DNA of 64,000 nt from Lachnospiraceae bacterium. GTDB taxonomy: Bacteria > Bacillota > Clostridia > Lachnospirales > Lachnospiraceae. The position numbers and the translations under genes were made by a program. Location: the NCBI GenBank assembly GCA_022510745.1, contig JAFLSY010000001.1:235042-299041 (forward strand), read 5' to 3'. This document shows, in pieces, positions 63,418 to 64,000 of this stretch (position 1 is its first letter; each line of letters begins with the position of its first letter). The notes under the pieces were generated by a model. That model worked only from the letters and a program-made list of their open reading frames with translations, did no database searches and was not told the origin of the DNA.

Positions 63418-64000
63418 ATGGAAAAGATTAGGCTGGGAATTATAGGAATGGGTAATATGGGGTGCAAATATGCAGCATTGATCATGGCGGACAAAATTCC
63501 GGATATTGTGCTTACGGCAGTTACCAGAGTGCGCTCCGACAGGTTGTCCGAATTTTCACACCTGCCGATTTATCCGTCTGCGGATGCCTTGTTTTCGGCA
63601 GTGGAAGATAAGAGTCTTTCTTTGGATGCCGTTCTCATTGCTACACCCCACTATGTGCATCAGGAACAGATGCAGAAGGCCATGCAGTTGGGACTCCATG
63701 TTCTCTGCGATAAACCTGCCGGCGTGTATTCGAGACAGGGACGTAAAATGCGGGAAGAAGCGGCAAAGCATTCCGACAAGGTATACGCCATGGTGTTTAA
63801 CCAAAGAACCAATCCTCTCTATCGCAGGATGAAGGAGATTGTGGATGGCAAGCAATACGGCAGCTTAAAGCGGGTAAACTGGGTGGTAACGGACTGGTAC
63901 CGTCCCAATGCCTACTACAATTTAAGCGCTTGGCGCGCCACATGGGAGAAGGACGGCGGCGGAACACTGCTCAATCAATGTCCGCACAATCTGGATTTGC
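63418..64000 (+). CDS. Gfo/Idh/MocA-family oxidoreductase, 3' end outside window
   Basis: At least 194 residues of an NAD(P)-dependent sugar or inositol oxidoreductase. The Rossmann start is IRLGIIGMGNMGCKYAALIM. AVLIATPHYVHQEQMQKAMQ, GLHVLCDKPAGVYS (the catalytic-region KP motif) and FNQRTNPLYRRMKEIV follow, then WRATWEKDGGGTLLNQCPHN with the active-site His-rich segment. GGAGGATTTTC precedes the ATG. The frame is open to the edge. Typical length is about 350-390 residues, so roughly half is present. Confidence 0.92.
   Translation, partial: MEKIRLGIIGMGNMGCKYAALIMADKIPDIVLTAVTRVRSDRLSEFSHLPIYPSADALFSAVEDKSLSLDAVLIATPHYVHQEQMQKAMQLGLHVLCDKPAGVYSRQGRKMREEAAKHSDKVYAMVFNQRTNPLYRRMKEIVDGKQYGSLKRVNWVVTDWYRPNAYYNLSAWRATWEKDGGGTLLNQCPHNLDL

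Overview
The window looks like chromosome from a spore-forming Firmicute, most likely a gut Lachnospiraceae (Clostridia). The basis is the gene order rimP-nusA-ylxR-ylxQ-infB-rbfA-nrnA-truB-ribF, a clostridial pyruvate phosphate dikinase, a SpoIID-like protein, MATE pumps, many c-di-GMP and chemotaxis genes, strong AGGAGG ribosome binding sites and perfect sigma-A promoters. Core genes are moderate in GC. Several AT-richer patches carry accessory or decayed genes.

Layout. 1-2.5 kb is a decay zone: a broken TPR-repeat gene, an Xre regulator and an IS1182-type transposase relic. 2.5-4.9 kb holds an Xre regulator divergent from two PlsC-like acyltransferases, with three operators between them. 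4.9-7.7 kb is a blaI-blaR1 pair behind three operators. 7.9-13.7 kb has GNAT, DUF3783, a kptA relic, a chemoreceptor, a split chromate transporter and fucO. 13.9-15.4 kb is an AT-rich insert with a pentapeptide-like protein that runs into the stump of a MATE gene. 15.5-23.9 kb is the translation operon. 24-35.5 kb is housekeeping: an NlpC/P60 hydrolase, MATE, DUF5050, pheA, a DUF815 ATPase, ppx-ppk-maf-HAD and a small acidic protein. 35.6-44 kb has a SpoIID/LysM protein, a PHP phosphoesterase, an ABC-F ATPase, a glycerophosphodiesterase and ppdK.

44.1-45.7 kb is an AT-rich islet with a complete type III toxin-antitoxin locus on the minus strand: promoter, three 38-nt RNA repeats, terminator, and a ToxN/AbiQ-family toxin. 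Three small unassigned genes face it. 45.7-54.8 kb has a CD3324/ParB-like hybrid, a sugar-binding-protein-fold/GGDEF sensor convergent with an HD-GYP protein, a sigma-factor/ABC-transporter operon and a membrane chemoreceptor. 55-58.1 kb is an unassigned 331-aa protein with a double-AAA ATPase of the kind found with extracellular contractile injection systems. It is followed by an internally deleted sigma/anti-sigma operon. 59-64 kb has YbjQ, a small membrane protein, a CapA-like lipoprotein behind unusual promoter repeats, a second diguanylate cyclase and the start of a Gfo/Idh/MocA oxidoreductase.

The most notable items are the type III toxin-antitoxin locus and the AAA-ATPase/331-aa pair. 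Next come the two regulators that each have three operators spaced about 25-28 bp apart. All functions are inferred from reading the sequence; no database search was run.
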